A stretch of DNA of 64,000 bases, taken from Brettanomyces bruxellensis (taxonomy: Eukaryota; Ascomycota; Pichiomycetes; Pichiales; Pichiaceae). The translations under genes and the position numbers were made by a program. The stretch is from NCBI RefSeq assembly GCF_011074885.1, contig NC_054688.1, positions 682,001 through 746,000 on the forward strand. Direction: 5' to 3'. The notes beneath the pieces are model-generated. The model made no database searches. It had not been told where the DNA came from and saw nothing but the letters and a program-made list of their open reading frames with translations. Numbering within the stretch: position 1 is the first letter of the stretch; each line of letters begins with the position of its first letter. This document shows positions 60,789-64,000 of the stretch, piece by piece.

Positions 60789-62522
60789 ATGACCGGCAAT
60801 ATTTCAGACATTTACGAGGCTAATGGGCCAAAGCCCAAAGATAGTCATCTCTTGGTGGGTCTCCGGGCTGTGAGATCAACAACCATACACCTGTCAAAGG
60901 TTGCATTTAAATTCATGAAGTATATAGGTCCAGGTCTTATGGTTAGTGTTGCATACATGGATCCAGGAAACTTCAGCAGCAGCATCGCTAGTGCTCGATT
61001 TCAATACAAGCTTCTTTTCTCGTTGCTGGTATCCAATGTGATGGCAGGAATCATGCAGATTCAGGCTTGCAAGCTTGGAATTTGCACCGGTCAGGATCTT
61101 GCAACCAACTGTCGCAAACACCTACCAAAGTATTTAAACTATATCATTTACGTTTTTGCAGAGATCTCGGTCATTGCTACAGATGTGGCGGAAATCATTG
61201 GTACTGCAATTGCTTTCAACATATTATTCAACATTCCGCTTTTTTGGGGTGTTCTTCTAACCACAATTGATGTTTTGGTGGTTATCATGGCATACAGACC
61301 GAATGGACCACCACTTGTTCTACGGCTCTTTGAAGGTTTCGTGAGTCTTTTGGTGCTGCTAACAGTAGCCTGCTTTGTCATTGAGCTGTCCAAAGTTTCA
61401 CATGACACTAACTGGGGATCTGTGGCGAGAGGTTTCTTACCTTCAAAGGATATATTCTCTAATACCGAGGGATTGTATCTTTCTGCCGCCTTGCTAGGAA
61501 GTAATTTAATGCCTCACTCGCTTTATCTAGGATCCGGAGTCGTTCAATCACGAATGAAAGAGTATGATGTGAAGCATGGCCTTTACACCATGCCAAAGCA
61601 GAATTCACGGCAGAATGCTATATTTTGCTACCCTTCGAAAAGAGAGAAAGTGTCCAAGGAAGAGGAAGTCATAGAAAACACCAGTGGACTTTCTGAATCT
61701 ACCCTTTCAGCTGATTCGACAGATTATACCCCGTCAATTGGGGCCGTGGAAACAACCATGAACTACACAATTGGCGAGTTGATCGTCTCATTGATAGTAG
61801 TCGCACTGTTTGTGAATGCTGCAATTTTGATAATTGCCGGAACTGCCTTGTCAAAGCCTCGTGATGATGATGGAGACGGTGACTTGGAGAATGCCGATTT
61901 ATTCACTCTTCATTACTTGCTTTCGAGCCATTTATCCCAAACTGCAGGCACGATATTTGCGCTTGCATTGCTTTTTTCTGGTTTATGCGGAGGTACGGTT
62001 GTCACAATGGCTGGCCAAATGATCATGGAAGGCCACGCAAAACTATCTATGCCTCCTGGATTGAAGAGAATATTGACAAGAATAGTTTCGATAACTCCTT
62101 GCATTATAGTTGTGATCAAGAGTGGAAGAGAGGGACTCAGCAGTGTTCTTAACGGCTCGCAGGTTATTCTCTCAATGCTTTTGCCGTTTGTTAGTGCACC
62201 ATTAATCTATCTTACATGCAATAAAAAGATTATGAGGGTTAGAGTTGGCAAAAGCTATGGTACTTCTAGTGAGGATTCTTCTGAGATGGAGCTACAGAAC
62301 ATGTCCGGACAGCAAGATACAGATCAAGAACAAAACAGGCATGCAAACTCTGGGCGTTATGATGAATTACCGACTGGAAATAATGACAATCACGAAGTTT
62401 ACAAGGATATGAGTAATGGTAAAGTGTCTGGCATCCTATCTTTTATTGTTTGGCTTTTCATCAGTATTCTCAATTTTTGGCTTCTCGCAAGCCTGGCCGT
62501 GGGCAAGAATGTTCCATTATAA
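60789..62522 (+). CDS. NRAMP-family divalent metal transporter (SMF-type)
   Basis: 577 residues with about eleven hydrophobic segments. The two metal-site motifs are intact: DPGN at 58-61 (TM1) and MPHS at 241-244 (TM6). A long hydrophilic loop with Lys/Ser/Glu runs (~265-330) follows TM6, and another acidic tail lies before the last helix. SMF proteins import Mn2+, Fe2+ and related ions with protons; in S. cerevisiae Smf1 is at the plasma membrane, Smf2 in vesicles and Smf3 in the vacuole. Location and paralogue cannot be assigned. CTG codons in helices read sensibly as Leu. Confidence 0.93.
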   Translation: MTGNISDIYEANGPKPKDSHLLVGLRAVRSTTIHLSKVAFKFMKYIGPGLMVSVAYMDPGNFSSSIASARFQYKLLFSLLVSNVMAGIMQIQACKLGICTGQDLATNCRKHLPKYLNYIIYVFAEISVIATDVAEIIGTAIAFNILFNIPLFWGVLLTTIDVLVVIMAYRPNGPPLVLRLFEGFVSLLVLLTVACFVIELSKVSHDTNWGSVARGFLPSKDIFSNTEGLYLSAALLGSNLMPHSLYLGSGVVQSRMKEYDVKHGLYTMPKQNSRQNAIFCYPSKREKVSKEEEVIENTSGLSESTLSADSTDYTPSIGAVETTMNYTIGELIVSLIVVALFVNAAILIIAGTALSKPRDDDGDGDLENADLFTLHYLLSSHLSQTAGTIFALALLFSGLCGGTVVTMAGQMIMEGHAKLSMPPGLKRILTRIVSITPCIIVVIKSGREGLSSVLNGSQVILSMLLPFVSAPLIYLTCNKKIMRVRVGKSYGTSSEDSSEMELQNMSGQQDTDQEQNRHANSGRYDELPTGNNDNHEVYKDMSNGKVSGILSFIVWLFISILNFWLLASLAVGKNVPL

Positions 62523-62779
62523 TTGTATTGCATTTTACATTTGGCATATATATCTGGTATAGTAATTGTGAATCTACTAGATACAGCTCTCAGTGTAGAC
62601 TTTTTTTTTCTTGGTATCAAAAAAAAAAAAAAAAAAAAAAAAGGAGGTGGAAAAAAGAATGCACTCAACAACGCTCAGGCCGGTGGATATATATATAGCC
62701 AATAATTTATTTAGTAGCTTTAACCACTTTGGTTTCACATTAAACATATTTAATTTCCTAGCGTCTCCAACTATACATC

Positions 62780-64000
62780 ATGAGTGATGAGTTCAATCTC
62801 TTTGGGAATATAGGAGATAATCCACTGGGCAGCGGTGACCAATTGGATGCCCTATTTAAGAAGTTGGAAGAGGAACAACATCAATTAAAGCAACATTCAG
62901 GACCAGCTTCGAGCACAAATTCCTTACTATCGAATATACCACAGACAATTGAAGAATCACACATTAGTGCAAGTCTACATGCATCAATGAGGGTGGAAAG
63001 TACGCATTCCTCTGGAGGTCCGATTCCATTTAAACTACATCATTCAAAACCTACTGAGACAAAGCAGGCAATACAAAAAGTGCAGAAGGATCAGGGCAAA
63101 GACAGAGGAGAACAACCAAAGAAAAAGCGCCACTATAAAAAGCGGACAAAAAAAAATAAGGGGAAGGGGGAGTTGGATTTTGATCTTGAGAAACTGACTA
63201 CAGATGATATCCTGAATTATAGCCCAGGTCTGCTTTTTGGAGACAAGCAGGATTCACCTTCAGGAAGCAATGGAAATATTCGAAACGCACTATCAACAAG
63301 CACTGCAGATGAAGCTGATATTCAAAGTTTTATGCGGAGTCTTGATCCGGACAATGTAGGACTTGGGGATTTACCATTTTTGGGTTCAGGAGGTGTGTCT
63401 TCAACAGATGAGGAGCCAAAACATAAAAGAGGCCCCGGAAGACCAAGGAAGAAGAGAAAATACACAAAGCACAAAAAAGACCCAAATGCTCCCAAGAAGC
63501 CCAAGAAGCCCAGAAAGCCAAGAAAACCAAGAAAGAAGAAGGCAACTGAAAGTACTGGCTTTAATGGTATGATGGACAGTACAGGCCTTGTCTCGCTGAA
63601 AACAGAAGAATCCAGTTCGGATGTTGCATTATCTCGGAGTGCATCGGTTCTAGAGGAAAGCTCAGCGAAGGCGAAAAGTTCCAATAAAATTCGCATTAAC
63701 ATACCAGAGTCGTTAGACCAGGGAGCATACTTCAAAAATAATATGCACATACACGGGTCCCAGTTGAGCGAAGCTCAGGCTCCTAAGCACAAGGAACACA
63801 AGAAGAAAATAAAATTACCGGAACCGGAAAAACCACAGCCACTTGACGAGAACGGTGTGCCTTTGGACATGATAGCCGGAATGAAGTATCTACAGACAAA
63901 GTTTGAGGCATACAAAGAAGTGAACATTGCAGAAAAGCTTCTTTCTAAGAAAAGAGATGAGGACGAAGGTATTGAGAGAGACGATAATGACCCCGATGAG
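62780..64000 (+). CDS. AT-hook, Lys/Pro-rich nuclear protein, truncated by right edge
   Basis: 407 codons from ATG 62780 (MSDEFNLFGNIGDNPLG) open to the last base. A canonical AT-hook core, KRGPGRPRKKRKY, sits at ~residues 216-228. It is followed by KKDPNAPKKPKKPRKPRKPRKKK, which begins like an HMG-box (DPNAPK) but turns into a PKK/PRK tract. Other features are acidic-hydrophobic patches (LDFDLEKLTTDDILNY) and a helical conserved-looking segment near the end (LDMIAGMKYLQTKFEAYKEVNI). Likely a chromatin-associated or transcription factor subunit; no specific family recognised. No stop or frameshift seen. Confidence 0.8.
   Translation, partial: MSDEFNLFGNIGDNPLGSGDQLDALFKKLEEEQHQLKQHSGPASSTNSLLSNIPQTIEESHISASLHASMRVESTHSSGGPIPFKLHHSKPTETKQAIQKVQKDQGKDRGEQPKKKRHYKKRTKKNKGKGELDFDLEKLTTDDILNYSPGLLFGDKQDSPSGSNGNIRNALSTSTADEADIQSFMRSLDPDNVGLGDLPFLGSGGVSSTDEEPKHKRGPGRPRKKRKYTKHKKDPNAPKKPKKPRKPRKPRKKKATESTGFNGMMDSTGLVSLKTEESSSDVALSRSASVLEESSAKAKSSNKIRINIPESLDQGAYFKNNMHIHGSQLSEAQAPKHKEHKKKIKLPEPEKPQPLDENGVPLDMIAGMKYLQTKFEAYKEVNIAEKLLSKKRDEDEGIERDDNDPDE

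Noticed and set aside
1..64000. CRISPR array, prophage or bacterial operon
   Set aside because: Gene content, introns and intergenic structure are those of a yeast nuclear chromosome; the only regular repeats are coding adhesin units or small tandem repeats.

Overview
The window is nuclear DNA from a budding yeast (Saccharomycotina). It has compact, mostly intronless genes and rare introns with GTAAGT donors and TACTAAC branch points. It also has fungal families (MRP10, MSS51, MHR1, CDC15, SUR2, DYN2) and an LTR-retrotransposon relic. CTG codons fall at conserved hydrophobic positions, for example in the NRAMP membrane helices, which fits CUG = Leu. A MidA/NDUFAF7-type complex I assembly factor suggests a lineage that kept respiratory complex I, unlike Saccharomyces. 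A Pichiaceae-type yeast (Brettanomyces/Ogataea-like) is plausible, but the species cannot be fixed from sequence alone.

Layout. 1-4253: a repeat-rich GLEYA/PA14-type cell-wall adhesin on the minus strand, cut by the left edge; its signal peptide and lectin-like head lie at 4253-3500 and about 27 near-identical 120-bp units fill 1-3240. 4254-11207: almost 7 kb of gene-poor AT-rich DNA with one copy of a dispersed repeat. 11208-17364: MRP10, a probable mitochondrial RNA factor, CDC45 and a frameshifted REX3-type exonuclease. 19724-23868: an ATO/GPR1-family transporter and EPL1. 25124-34899: mitochondrial AspRS, eEF1B-gamma (spliced), an IMPACT-family protein, SPT3, the second copy of the dispersed repeat, UBA3 and TSA1. 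36210-37691: a UBL-plus-membrane protein, perhaps USA1-like. 38182-39396: a decayed Ty1/copia gag-protease-integrase fragment. 39972-46652: MSS51, a coiled-coil phosphoprotein, DYN2 (two introns, 23-nt microexon), MHR1/mL67 and SUR2. 48392-60062: an unidentified mitochondrial protein, a CDC50-family flippase subunit, CDC15, a TMEM223/MRX15-like protein, an RBM42-like protein, a frameshifted SMM1/DUS2 and NDUFAF7. 60789-64000: an NRAMP metal transporter and an AT-hook nuclear protein cut by the right edge.

Most genes are housekeeping genes in a typical yeast mosaic. There is a notable density of mitochondrial expression genes (MRP10, MTF2-like, MSD1, MSS51, MHR1, the 48392 protein, MRX15-like, NDUFAF7), but they are scattered on both strands and not an operon-like set. 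I did not find a convincing new defence or biosynthetic system. The most unusual features are the mosaic adhesin array, which is open on both strands, the two -1-type frameshifts in conserved enzymes, the copia relic, the dispersed inverted repeat pair and the DYN2 microexon.
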